DNA from: Nocardioides litoris
Lineage (GTDB): Bacteria; Actinomycetota; Actinomycetes; Propionibacteriales; Nocardioidaceae
Assembly (NCBI RefSeq): GCF_006346315.1
Contig: NZ_VDMR01000003.1
Span: 186,001 to 250,000, forward strand
DNA: 64,000 bases
Reading direction: 5' to 3'
Position numbers and translations under genes: made by a program. A model generated the notes under the pieces. It was given only the letters and a program-made list of their open reading frames with translations. It made no database searches and was not told the origin of the DNA. Below, piece by piece: positions 25,735 to 33,652 of the stretch; position 1 is the stretch's first letter, and the number at the start of each line of letters is the position of its first letter.

Positions 25735-26511
25735 TCAGGAGGCCTGGGCGCCCAGCGTGCCGAGGTAGAGCTGGATGACCTTGGGGTCGCTGCCCAGGGA
25801 CTTGCCGGTGCCGGTGTAGGCGTTGCGGCCGTGGTCGAGGACGTAGCCGCGGTCGCAGATCTGCAGGCAGCGGCGGGCGTTCTGCTCGACCATGATGACC
25901 GAGACGCCCGCACGGTTGATGTTGCGCGTCTGCACGAACACCTCGTCCTGCAGCACCGGGGACAGGCCGGCCGACGGCTCGTCGAGCAGCAGCACCGACG
26001 GCGCCATCATCAGCGCGCGGCCCATCGCCACCATCTGCCGCTCGCCGCCCGAGAGGGAACCCGCGCGCTGCTTGCGGCGCTCCCCCAGCCTCGGGAAGAT
26101 GTCGGTGACGAAGTCGAACCGCTCGGAGAACTTCTTGGGCGCCTGGAAGCAGCCCATCTCGAGGTTCTCCTCGATGGTCAGGCTCGGGAAGACGTTGTTG
26201 GTCTGCGGCACGAAGCCGATGCCGGCCGTCACGAGCTGGTCGGCCCGCTTGTTGGTGATGTCGCGGCCGTTGAGGGTGACGCTCCCGGACCGGACGTTGA
26301 CCAGCCCGAACAGCGCCTTGAGCAGGGTCGACTTGCCGGCACCGTTGGGGCCGATGATGCCGACGAGCTCGCCCTCGTTGCAGTACAGGTCGGCCCCGTT
26401 GAGGATGTCGACGCCGGGGAGGTAGCCGCCCTGGAGGTCGTCGGCGCGCAGGACCGCGCGGTCGGCCTGGGCGAGGTGGACCTCCCGCTCGGGGGTCATC
26501 GGGGTCGGCAT
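25735..26511 (-). CDS. livF: Branched-chain amino-acid ABC transporter ATPase LivF
   Basis: 258 residues. Walker A GPNGAGKST (about residue 54), Q-loop FVPQTNNVFPSLTIEENL, signature LSGGERQMVAMGRALM, Walker B VLLLDEPSAGLSP and H-loop-equivalent IMVEQNARR, all as in LivF. It forms a dimer with LivG on the cytoplasmic face of the permease. The ATG at 26511 overlaps the livG stop by one base (TGATG), so translation is coupled. Confidence 0.95.
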   Translation of the reverse strand: MPTPMTPEREVHLAQADRAVLRADDLQGGYLPGVDILNGADLYCNEGELVGIIGPNGAGKSTLLKALFGLVNVRSGSVTLNGRDITNKRADQLVTAGIGFVPQTNNVFPSLTIEENLEMGCFQAPKKFSERFDFVTDIFPRLGERRKQRAGSLSGGERQMVAMGRALMMAPSVLLLDEPSAGLSPVLQDEVFVQTRNINRAGVSVIMVEQNARRCLQICDRGYVLDHGRNAYTGTGKSLGSDPKVIQLYLGTLGAQAS

Positions 26512-27440
26512 CAGCTTCCCTTCGTCTCGGTGTCGTGCAGCTCGGCCTCGAGCTCGGCCTCGGCCTCGGCCTCGAGGGCCTTCTCGTCCATCTCGCTGAG
26601 GTCGGTGTCGTGGTGGGCGCCGAGGTAGGCGTCGATGACGGCCGGGTCGGCCATCACCGCGTCGGGCGTGCCCTCGGCGACGATCTGCCCCTGGGCCATG
26701 ACGATGACCCAGTCGGAGATGTCGCGCACCATGTCCATGTCGTGCTCGACGAAGAGCACGGTGCGGCCCTCGTCGCGCAGCGACTTCACGTGGCCGAGCA
26801 GCGACTGCTTCAGCGCCGGGTTGACCCCCGCCATCGGCTCGTCGAGCATGATCAGCTCGGGGTCGACCATGAGCGCGCGGGCCATCTCGAGGAGCTTGCG
26901 CTGGCCGCCGGACAGCGAGCCCGCGAAGTCCTCGCGCTTGGCGTCGAGCTTGAAGCGGGCCAGCAGCTCGTCGGCGCGCTCGGTGTTGCGGGCCTCCTCG
27001 CTGCGCCACAGGAACGGCAGCGCCGCCTTGAGGAAGCTCTCGCCGCTCTGGCCCTTGGCCCCCAGGCGCATGTTCTCGATGACCGAGAGCTTGGCCAGGA
27101 CCTTGGTCAGCTGGAAGGTGCGCACCATGCCGAGGCGGGCGACCTTGTGCGGCACGACGCGGGCCAGCGGGTGGCCGTTGAAGCTCCACTCCCCGGTGTC
27201 GGGGGTGTCGAAGCCGGTCAGCAGGTTGAACAGCGTCGTCTTGCCGGCGCCGTTGGGCCCGATGAGCGCGGTGATGACGCCGCGCTGGATCTCGATGTGG
27301 CCCACGTCGACGGCCTTGAGGCCGCCGAACTGCCGGGTGATGTGGTCACCGACCACGATCGCGTCGGGCTTCTTGGAGCCCGGCACGTGCTCGATGCCCG
27401 TCAGGTCGGGCCGTGCGGTCTTGCCCAGGTCAGCGGCCAT
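26511..27440 (-). CDS. livG: Branched-chain amino-acid ABC transporter ATPase LivG
   Basis: 309 residues. Walker A GPNGAGKTT, LivG-type TFQLTKVLAKLSVIENM, signature LSGGQRKLLEMARALM, Walker B LIMLDEPMAGVNP and H-loop FVEHDMDMV. It has about 25 extra residues before the ATPase and a C-terminal EAEAEAELEAEL-rich helix (about residues 285-303) not usual for LivG, probably a surface coiled segment. It overlaps livM by 11 nt. Confidence 0.95.
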   Translation of the reverse strand: MAADLGKTARPDLTGIEHVPGSKKPDAIVVGDHITRQFGGLKAVDVGHIEIQRGVITALIGPNGAGKTTLFNLLTGFDTPDTGEWSFNGHPLARVVPHKVARLGMVRTFQLTKVLAKLSVIENMRLGAKGQSGESFLKAALPFLWRSEEARNTERADELLARFKLDAKREDFAGSLSGGQRKLLEMARALMVDPELIMLDEPMAGVNPALKQSLLGHVKSLRDEGRTVLFVEHDMDMVRDISDWVIVMAQGQIVAEGTPDAVMADPAVIDAYLGAHHDTDLSEMDEKALEAEAEAELEAELHDTETKGS

Positions 27441-28767
27441 CGATCGCGATCTCCCTCCGGTCGCCGAAGATCCCCTGGGGTCGGAAGATCATCAGCAGCA
27501 TCAGTCCGAGCCCGACCGCGACGAAGCGGATGAGGCTGGCCTGGGTGTTGTCCATCAGCCAGGTCGGCATGACGGGGTCGGCTCCCGCGGTGGCCTGCTC
27601 GAAGAACTCGCGCATGCCGGAGATGAGGAACCACAGGATCATCGCGCCGATGACCGGGCCGGCCACCCGGGCCGCACCGCCGATCAGCAGCGCCACGAAG
27701 GCCAGGAACGTCATGTTGGTGGAGTAGTCGCTCGGCACGACCGAGGCCTGCTTGAGCGCCAGGTAGAGGCCGGCCAGGCCACCGAAGAGGCCACCGAGCA
27801 CGAGGGCCTGCATCTTGTAGGCGAAGACGTTCTTGCCGAGCGAGCGCACGGCGTCCTCGTCCTCGCGGATGGCGCGCAGCAGGCGACCCCACGGGCTGCG
27901 CATGAGCGCCCACACGACGAGGCAGCACAGCGCCACCAGGAGCCAGCCGATGACCATCGACCACAGGTCGCGCTTGCTGAACGACATGATCCACAGGTCG
28001 AGCCGGTCGAAGCCGAGCGCGCCGCCGGGGTTGAAGACGTCCCAGGTCCGGAAGATGTTGGCGTCCTGGTAGGTGCCGGCGTAGTTGTTGAGGCCGTTGG
28101 AGCCGCCGAAGACCGACTTGGTCTCGACGGCACCGAAGACCAGGCGCAGGATCTCGGCCGTCGCGATGGTGGCGATCGCGAGGTAGTCGGCTCTCAGCCT
28201 CAGCGTCGGTACGCCGAGCACGAGGGCCAGCAGGACCGGGGCCAGCAGGGCGACCAGGATGCCGAGGACGAACGGCTGGTCCCAGGTGACCACGGTGACG
28301 GCGAGGCCGTAGGCGCCGACGGCCATGAAGCCGGCCTGACCGAAGTTGAGCAGGCCGGTGTAGCCGAAGTGGACGTTGAGGCCGATGGCGGCCAGCGCGT
28401 ACACGATCGCGTTGGGGCCGAGCGCCTGGTTGAGCGCGGTGCGCAGCACGTCGAACATGTCGATGCCGGCGAAGCCGACGGTGAAGCTGAGGACCAGCCA
28501 GGCCACGAGCCACACGGTGCCGACGATGCCGAGCACCTGCCCGACCATGGCGAGCGGGCGGCCGTCGTACCGGGCGGGGTCCTCGTCGATCTTGGCCACG
28601 GCCTGGCGGCCCTTGATGATCGCGAAGGGGCTGGTGAAGCCGAGCGCCAGCGTGATGCCGAGGATGCCGAGCACGATGGAGGTGACGACCTCCGGTGGGG
28701 TGCGGCGGGCCTGGGTCGGGGCGGCCTTCGGCTCCTCGGTGGCCGGGGACTTCTCGGTGGTGTTCAC
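27430..28767 (-). CDS. livM: Branched-chain amino-acid ABC transporter permease LivM
   Basis: 445 residues with about ten membrane helices. LivM landmarks: IGLNVHFGYTGLLNFGQAGFMAVGAY, GVPTLRLRADYLAIATIATAEILR and the coupling loop SPWGRLLRAIREDEDAVRSLGKN. The first 110 residues (two helices and a cytosolic stretch) exceed the usual LivM start. GTG start at 28767. It forms the transmembrane path with LivH. Confidence 0.94.
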   Translation of the reverse strand: MNTTEKSPATEEPKAAPTQARRTPPEVVTSIVLGILGITLALGFTSPFAIIKGRQAVAKIDEDPARYDGRPLAMVGQVLGIVGTVWLVAWLVLSFTVGFAGIDMFDVLRTALNQALGPNAIVYALAAIGLNVHFGYTGLLNFGQAGFMAVGAYGLAVTVVTWDQPFVLGILVALLAPVLLALVLGVPTLRLRADYLAIATIATAEILRLVFGAVETKSVFGGSNGLNNYAGTYQDANIFRTWDVFNPGGALGFDRLDLWIMSFSKRDLWSMVIGWLLVALCCLVVWALMRSPWGRLLRAIREDEDAVRSLGKNVFAYKMQALVLGGLFGGLAGLYLALKQASVVPSDYSTNMTFLAFVALLIGGAARVAGPVIGAMILWFLISGMREFFEQATAGADPVMPTWLMDNTQASLIRFVAVGLGLMLLMIFRPQGIFGDRREIAIDGR

Positions 28768-28831
28768 GCAAGGCTCCGTTCGCGGGTGCCGTGGTCCGGG
28801 AGGTGGGTGGTGGTGGCGATCGGCACCGGCG

Positions 28832-30190
28832 TCACCCGATCCGCTCGCGGCGGCCGAGGATGCCCTGGGGCCGGACCAGCAGGACGAGGATCAGCACGAC
28901 GAGCGCGCCGACCTCCTTGATCGAGCTCGGCACGCCGAACAGCGGTCCGACCTCGACCATGATGCCGATGACCATCGAGCCGAACAGGGCGCCCCAGATG
29001 GTGCCGAGGCCGCCGAGCGTGACGCCGGCGAAGACGAGCAGCAGCAGCTTGAAGCCCATGAGGAAGTTGATCTGGCTGTTGATGGCGAGCAGGACGCCGG
29101 ACAGGCCGGTCAGGGCCGTGCCGAGGATCCAGACGTTGCTGATGACGCGGTCGACCTTCATGCCCGAGGACGCCGACAGCGCCGGGTTGTCGGAGACGGC
29201 TCGCATGGCCTTGCCGAGGCGGGTGCGCATCAGCACGATGCAGGTGATGGTGATCGTGACCAGGGAGATCACGATGATCGCGAGCTCCTTGTCGGCCAGG
29301 CTGATCGGGCCGTAGTCGCGCCGCCCCTGGTTGACGTACTCCGACAGCGACTTGCGCGAGCTGCCGATCGTGTACTGGAAGACGTTGCGCAGGAACAGCC
29401 CGAAGCCGATCGAGACGATCATCATGGCGATCAGGCCGGTGCCCCGGCGCCGCAGCGGCGCCCAGAGCGCCTTGTCCTGCGCCCAGCCGAAGAAGGCCGA
29501 CGCGACCACCGCCGCGATGCCCGCCACGATGACCGGCAGGCCGATGCCGCGGTTGAAGACGTAGGCCAGCAGCGCGCCCAGGGTGATGAGCTCGCCGTGG
29601 GCGAAGTTGGTCAGGCCCGTGGTGCCGAAGATCAGCGAGAGGCCGAGGGCGGCCAGCGCGACCAGCAGGCCGAACTTGATGCCCGACATCATCGCGACCG
29701 AGAACTTCTCGGAGAACGGCACCTCGTTGACGGCCTGGGTGCCGATGGGGAACGCCGCGTTGGTGGCGCCACCGAGGCGTGCGGTGATCTCGAGCTCGGT
29801 CGACGTGGCGTCGTTGAGCTCGACCCCGTCGGGCAGCGTGTCCTCGTCGAGGGTGACGACGTAGGTGCCGGGTCCGGGGGTCTCGATGATGGCGATGCCC
29901 TGGTCGTCGGTGACGTCCTCGCCGACGTCCTCGGGCTCGCTGCCCTCCTCGACGGCGGCGACGGTCAGGCGCACGTCGGGCACCGGCGCGCCGCCCTTGT
30001 CCCGGTCGGTCAGGGTGACGCGGATGTAGTCACCGTCGGGCAGGGGTTCCTCGGCACCCTCGTCGCTCGGCGTGCCCGAAGGCGCTGTGGGACTCGCACT
30101 CGGCGAGGTCGTCTCCGCGAACGCGTTCGCGGGCTGCAGCAGCAGCAAGAAGAAGACCACCGAGACGAGCGTGAACACTCGCTGACGCAC
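28832..30190 (-). CDS. livH: LivH permease with an N-terminal secreted Ig/Cna-B-like domain
   Basis: 452 residues. Residues 1-25 are a signal peptide (VFFLLLLQPANAFAE), 26-50 a Ser/Pro/Thr linker, and about 52-135 a beta-sandwich-like domain of the carboxypeptidase-regulatory/Cna-B type (YIRVTLTDRDKGGAPVPDV; DDQGIAIIETPGPGTYVVTL). Residues 165-452 are a full LivH permease (FGLLVALAALGLSLIFGTTGLTNFAHGELITLGA; MRTRLGKAMRAVSDNPALS). The fusion puts an extracellular domain on the permease, perhaps to dock the binding lipoprotein. AGGAGG stands 6 nt before the GTG at 30190. First gene of livHMGF. Confidence 0.9.
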   Translation of the reverse strand: MRQRVFTLVSVVFFLLLLQPANAFAETTSPSASPTAPSGTPSDEGAEEPLPDGDYIRVTLTDRDKGGAPVPDVRLTVAAVEEGSEPEDVGEDVTDDQGIAIIETPGPGTYVVTLDEDTLPDGVELNDATSTELEITARLGGATNAAFPIGTQAVNEVPFSEKFSVAMMSGIKFGLLVALAALGLSLIFGTTGLTNFAHGELITLGALLAYVFNRGIGLPVIVAGIAAVVASAFFGWAQDKALWAPLRRRGTGLIAMMIVSIGFGLFLRNVFQYTIGSSRKSLSEYVNQGRRDYGPISLADKELAIIVISLVTITITCIVLMRTRLGKAMRAVSDNPALSASSGMKVDRVISNVWILGTALTGLSGVLLAINSQINFLMGFKLLLLVFAGVTLGGLGTIWGALFGSMVIGIMVEVGPLFGVPSSIKEVGALVVLILVLLVRPQGILGRRERIG

Positions 30191-30236
30191 ACACGCCTCC
30201 TGTCGTCGAGCGCCCTCCGCGCTCAGCCGTCGTCGG

Positions 30237-30242
30237 ACTATA
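30237..30242 (-). promoter_or_regulatory. Possible -10 box for livHMGF
   Basis: TATAGT on the minus strand, about 47 nt upstream of the livH start in the gap below pdtaR. There is no good -35 hexamer at the usual spacing. Confidence 0.35.
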
Positions 30243-30298
30243 ACGAGTGCGCGGCCTGCGGTCCGGCGTCTGGGAGACGGCGGGGTAACAGTTGTGTC

Positions 30299-30910
30299 TC
30301 AGCTGGTGGCGAGGCCCGGGCCGTGCGCCACGACGCCCTCGGCGACCTCGCGCATCGAGAGCCGCAGGTCCATGGCCGTCTTCTGGATCCAGCGGAACGC
30401 CTCGGGCTCTGCGAGGCCCAGCTGCTGCTGGAGGATCCCCTTGGCGCGGTCGACCGCCTTGCGCGTCTCGAGCCGCTCGGTGAGGTCGCCGACCTCGGCC
30501 TCGAGCTGGGCCAGCTCGGCGTACCGGGACACGGCCATCTCGATGGCCGGCACCAGGTCGGACTGCGTGAACGGCTTGACCAGGTAGGCCATGGCGCCCG
30601 CGTCGCGGGCGCGCTCGACCAGGTCTCGCTGGCTGAACGCGGTGAGGATGACGACCGGCGCGATCCGCTGGCCGGCGATGGCCTCCGCGGCCGCGATGCC
30701 GTCGAGGACCGGCATCTTGACGTCGAGGATGACAAGGTCGGGCCGCAGCTCGGTGGCCAGCTCGATGGCGCGGGCCCCGTCGCCGGCCTGGCCGACGACG
30801 GCGTACCCCTCCTCGGTGAGCATCTCGGCGAGGTCCATCCGGATGAGGGCCTCGTCCTCGGCGATCACGACGGTCCGGGTCGCGGCCTGCGGGGCGTCGG
30901 GGGCGTTCAC
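30299..30910 (-). CDS. pdtaR: ANTAR-domain response regulator (PdtaR type)
   Basis: 203 residues. Receiver domain at about 12-125 with acidic pocket VIAEDEALIR, phospho-acceptor DLVILDVKMP, the switch threonine in VVILTAFS and the lysine in AYLVKPF. An ANTAR RNA-binding domain follows at about 140-195 (LETRKAVDRAKGILQQQLGLAEPEAFRWIQ). ANTAR proteins bind paired hexaloop hairpins in mRNA and act as antiterminators; PdtaR works with the PdtaS kinase in mycobacteria. No kinase lies nearby. The GTG at 30910 follows TAGATT by 6 nt, so the mRNA is likely leaderless. Confidence 0.93.
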   Translation of the reverse strand: MNAPDAPQAATRTVVIAEDEALIRMDLAEMLTEEGYAVVGQAGDGARAIELATELRPDLVILDVKMPVLDGIAAAEAIAGQRIAPVVILTAFSQRDLVERARDAGAMAYLVKPFTQSDLVPAIEMAVSRYAELAQLEAEVGDLTERLETRKAVDRAKGILQQQLGLAEPEAFRWIQKTAMDLRLSMREVAEGVVAHGPGLATS

Positions 30911-30916
30911 CCCCGC

Positions 30917-30922
30917 AATCTA
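30917..30922 (-). promoter_or_regulatory. -10 box of the likely leaderless pdtaR promoter, made from an upstream stop codon
   Basis: TAGATT, 6 nt before the pdtaR GTG. Its TAG is the stop codon of the 61-residue ORF. Confidence 0.45.
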
Positions 30923-31105
30923 GTGGCTGCGGTCCGCGGCCCAGCCAGGGTGGCCTGACGGTGCCGTCGGCTCGCCGTGGGCGGCGAGGAACAGCGCCAC
31001 CTCCTCGCGCTCGACCCGGCGCCGGCTGCAGGCCGTGGTCGCCGTCCGGGCGTTGGCGATCGCGCGCTCGTTGCTGGCGGCGGCCCAGGTGCGCAGGCTC
31101 CACAT
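30920..31105 (-). CDS. 61-residue basic protein upstream of pdtaR
   Basis: Starts MWSLRTWAAASNERAIANAR and contains a basic segment SRRRVEREEVALFLAAHG, ending WAADRSH. AGGAG stands 8 nt upstream of the ATG at 31105, and a promoter-like TTGCCC-17-TATTGT lies further up. Together with GC-rich codon positions this supports expression. It is predicted soluble and helical. No family recognised. Its TAG stop forms part of the pdtaR -10 box. Confidence 0.6.
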   Translation of the reverse strand: MWSLRTWAAASNERAIANARTATTACSRRRVEREEVALFLAAHGEPTAPSGHPGWAADRSH

Positions 31106-31139
31106 GCGGGTGCTCCTGTCGGACGGTGACGAGAGCCGA

Positions 31140-31168
31140 ACAATAGTGAGTTGGTTGACTTTGGGCAA
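31140..31168 (-). promoter_or_regulatory. Predicted promoter of the 61-residue ORF
   Basis: Minus-strand TTGCCC (31168-31163), a 17-bp spacer and TATTGT (31145-31140), about 35 nt upstream of the ATG. Confidence 0.4.
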
Positions 31169-31192
31169 CTCGTGCTGGCGCTGGCGCCACGC

Positions 31193-31198
31193 TAGGGT
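31193..31198 (+). promoter_or_regulatory. Possible -10 box of tRNA-Leu
   Basis: TAGGGT ends 12 nt before the mature tRNA 5' end. A TTGACT at 31155-31160 is too far (32 bp) to be its normal -35. Confidence 0.35.
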
Positions 31199-31210
31199 GG
31201 CGCCGCCCTG

Positions 31211-31293
31211 GCCGGGTTGGCGAAACGGCATACGCGGTGGTCTCAAACACCACTGTCCGAGAGGACGTGCGGGTTCGAATCCCGCACCCGGCA
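31211..31293 (+). tRNA. tRNA-Leu (CAA)
   Basis: The cloverleaf folds completely: acceptor GCCGGGT/ACCCGGC, D arm with GGCGAAACGGCATACGC, anticodon stem GGTGGT/ACCACT-like around loop CTCAAAC (anticodon CAA), a long variable arm TGTCCGAGAGGACGT as expected of leucine tRNA, and T arm GCGGG-TTCGAAT-CCCGC. The discriminator is A at 31293. The 3' CCA is not fully encoded (ACCT follows). Confidence 0.95.
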
Positions 31294-31337
31294 CCTGATC
31301 GACCATTCTTGTCGGTGGTCGCAGCCAGGATCGAGGC

Positions 31338-32117
31338 GTGCCGCACGTCCGCCCCTGGTCCACCGTCGAGTCGGCGCTGCGCGACTCCGACGCGGGCATG
31401 AGCGACGCCGTCAACGCGGCCAAGCACGGGGTCGCGGTGAAGACGATCCGCCGCTGGCGCCGCGAGTACCAGCGCCGGGGCCGACCCCGCGGTCAGGCAC
31501 ACACCGCCGCGCCGTGCCCGCGGTGCGAGGACGGGGTGCTCGACGGGCCGGCGTACGCCGAGCTCTTCGGCTGGTACCTCGGTGACGGCCACGTCTCGCG
31601 AGGCCGCCGAGACGTGCTCAACCTGCACATCTACAACGACGCTCGCTACGTCCGCGACAACCAGCGCCTCCTGACGCTGATGTCGACGGTCAAGCCCGGT
31701 GGCCGACCCCACACGCGACTGGTCCCGGGGGCGGTGGTCACGACCGTGTCGTGGAAGCACTGGGCCTGCCTCGTCCCCCAGCACGGACCGGGGCGCAAGC
31801 ACGACCGGCCGATCGTCCTTGAGGACTGGCAACGCACCGTGCTCGAGGCTCACCCTGGGCCGTTCCTGCGCGGTCTCTTCCACTCCGACGGCAGCCGGAC
31901 ATGCAACTGGACGAGCAGGGTCGTCGCCGGCGAGCGCAAGCGCTACGACTACCCGCGGTGGCAGTTCAGCAACGTCAGTGCCGACATCCGCGAGCTGTGC
32001 TGCTGGGCGCTCGACCTGGCCGGGGTCGCGTGGCGGCAGAGCCGCTGGAACCACATCAGCGTCTCCCGTCGGGCCGACGTGGCCCGTCTCGACGGGCTGA
32101 TCGGCCCCAAGGAGTGA
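31338..32117 (+). CDS. HTH/LAGLIDADG-like protein beside tRNA-Leu
   Basis: 259 residues. An N-terminal helix-turn-helix (about 8-45: DAVNAAKHGVAVKTIRRWRREYQ) is followed by a CPRC pair. Then come two LAGLIDADG-like motifs: AELFGWYLGDGHVSRG (about residue 75) and FLRGLFHSDGSR (about 177). The conserved ACLVPQHGPGRKHDRPIVLEDWQ and SRRADVARLDGLIGPK segments belong to an actinobacterial family that is often found next to tRNA genes and annotated as a transcriptional regulator. The second motif keeps the acidic residue. It may be a free-standing homing endonuclease or a domesticated DNA-binding protein. It begins 45 nt after the tRNA and ends 7 nt from the convergent pyk. Confidence 0.75.
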   Translation: MPHVRPWSTVESALRDSDAGMSDAVNAAKHGVAVKTIRRWRREYQRRGRPRGQAHTAAPCPRCEDGVLDGPAYAELFGWYLGDGHVSRGRRDVLNLHIYNDARYVRDNQRLLTLMSTVKPGGRPHTRLVPGAVVTTVSWKHWACLVPQHGPGRKHDRPIVLEDWQRTVLEAHPGPFLRGLFHSDGSRTCNWTSRVVAGERKRYDYPRWQFSNVSADIRELCCWALDLAGVAWRQSRWNHISVSRRADVARLDGLIGPKE

Positions 32118-32124
32118 GCGACCG

Positions 32125-33588
32125 TCAGGGGCGCCGGTAGGCGGGCGCGACCTCGTTGATCGCGTCGCCCATCTGGTGGATGCGCAGCGCGTTGGTCGAG
32201 CCGGGGATGCCGGGCGGGCTGCCGGCCACGATGACCACGAGGTCGCCCTCGGTGACGCGGCCGATCTGCAGCAGCTGCTCGTCGACCTGGCGCACCATCT
32301 CGTCGGTGTGGTCGACGGGGGCGGTGCGGAAGGTCTCCACGCCCCACGTCAGCGCGAGCTGCGACCGGACGCGGTTCTCGGGCGTGAAGGCGAGGGTGGG
32401 GATGCGGCTGCGCAGGCGGGAGAGCCGGCGAGCCGAGTCGCCGGACTGGGTGAAGGCGACGACGTACTGGGCGCCCACCCGGCCGGCCACCTCCTCGGCG
32501 GCCTTGGCGATCGCGCCGCCACGGGTGTGCGGGTCCCAGTTGACGGGCTCGAACTGGCCCCAGTCGGCCGGGATCAGCGCGTGGTCCTCGGTGGCGGAGA
32601 TGATGCGGGCCATCGTCTCGACCGTGACGATCGGGTGGTCGCCCACGCTGGTCTCGCCCGAGAGCATCACCGCGTCGGCGCCGTCGAGCACCGCGTTGGC
32701 GACGTCGCTGGTCTCGGCGCGCGTCGGGGCCGGGTTGGTGATCATCGACTCGAGCATCTGGGTGGCCACGATGACGGGCTTGGCGTTGAGGCGGGCCTTC
32801 TCGATGACCATCTTCTGCAGGAACGGCACGTCCTCGAGCGGGCACTCCACGCCGAGGTCGCCGCGCGCGACCATGATGCCGTCGAAGGCGCTGATGATCT
32901 CGTCGATGTTGTCGATGGCCTGCGGCTTCTCGATCTTGGCGATGACGGGCAGCATCTGCCCCTCCTCCTCCATGACCCGGCGCACGTCCTCGACGTCCTT
33001 GGCGTCGCGCACGAAGCTCAGGGCGATGAAGTCGACGCTCAGGCTGAGCGCGAAGCGCAGGTCGGCGATGTCCTTCTCGGACATCGCGGGCACCGAGACG
33101 GCGACGCCGGGCAGGTTGATGCCCTTGTGGTTGCTCACCACGCCGCCGACCAGCACCTCGCACACCACGTCGGTGCCGTCGACGACCTCCTTGACCCGCA
33201 GCCGGACCTTGCCGTCGTCGAGCAGGATCGGGTCGCCGGCCGCGACGTCGCCCGCCAGCCCCTTGTACGTCGTGCCGCAGATCGTCTCGTCGCCGTCGAC
33301 GTCGCGGGTGGTGATGGTCCAGCTGCTGCCCCGGTGGAGCTGCACGGGGCCGGCGGCGAAGGTGGCGAGCCGGATCTTGGGGCCCTGCAGGTCGGCCAGG
33401 ATGCCGACGCCGCGTCCGGAGGCGTCGGCCGCCTCGCGCACCAGGCGGTAGGTCTCGCGGTGGACGTCGTGGGACCCGTGGCTCATGTTGAGGCGGGCGA
33501 CGTCCATCCCGGCGTACACGAGCTCGCGGATGCGACGCTCGGAGCTGGTGGCCGGACCCAGGGTGCAGACGATCTTGGCTCTACGCAC
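32125..33588 (-). CDS. pyk: Pyruvate kinase
   Basis: 487 residues. The start RRAKIVCTLGPATSS is followed by VARLNMSHGSHDVH, ILADLQGPKIR, the catalytic lysine region VIAKIEKPQAIDNIDEIISAFDGIMVARGDLGVE (landmarks), and VIVATQMLESMI. The C-terminal regulatory domain spans about 360-487. It converts phosphoenolpyruvate and ADP to pyruvate and ATP. The length is normal. The GTG at 33588 follows TAGGGT by 6 nt, a leaderless layout. Confidence 0.97.
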   Translation of the reverse strand: MRRAKIVCTLGPATSSERRIRELVYAGMDVARLNMSHGSHDVHRETYRLVREAADASGRGVGILADLQGPKIRLATFAAGPVQLHRGSSWTITTRDVDGDETICGTTYKGLAGDVAAGDPILLDDGKVRLRVKEVVDGTDVVCEVLVGGVVSNHKGINLPGVAVSVPAMSEKDIADLRFALSLSVDFIALSFVRDAKDVEDVRRVMEEEGQMLPVIAKIEKPQAIDNIDEIISAFDGIMVARGDLGVECPLEDVPFLQKMVIEKARLNAKPVIVATQMLESMITNPAPTRAETSDVANAVLDGADAVMLSGETSVGDHPIVTVETMARIISATEDHALIPADWGQFEPVNWDPHTRGGAIAKAAEEVAGRVGAQYVVAFTQSGDSARRLSRLRSRIPTLAFTPENRVRSQLALTWGVETFRTAPVDHTDEMVRQVDEQLLQIGRVTEGDLVVIVAGSPPGIPGSTNALRIHQMGDAINEVAPAYRRP

Positions 33589-33594
33589 CCGACC

Positions 33595-33600
33595 ACCCTA
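33595..33600 (-). promoter_or_regulatory. -10 box of the likely leaderless pyk promoter
   Basis: TAGGGT, then 6 nt, then the pyk GTG. Confidence 0.45.
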
Positions 33601-33640
33601 GTGGCTCTTTGAACGATCCAACACCAGCGGTCGAGACCGG

Positions 33641-33646
33641 TAGCCT
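33641..33646 (+). promoter_or_regulatory. -10 box of the likely leaderless phosphopantetheinyl transferase promoter
   Basis: TAGCCT, then 6 nt, then the GTG at 33653. It is divergent from the pyk promoter 40 bp away. Confidence 0.4.
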
Positions 33647-33652
33647 GCCGCG

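Noticed and set aside
31155..31198. TTGACT and TAGGGT as one promoter for tRNA-Leu
   Set aside because: The spacer would be 32 bp, far from the usual 16-19.
31211..32117. tRNA-integrated genomic island
   Set aside because: No integrase and no duplicated tRNA 3' end were seen; the region beyond is pyk and other core genes.
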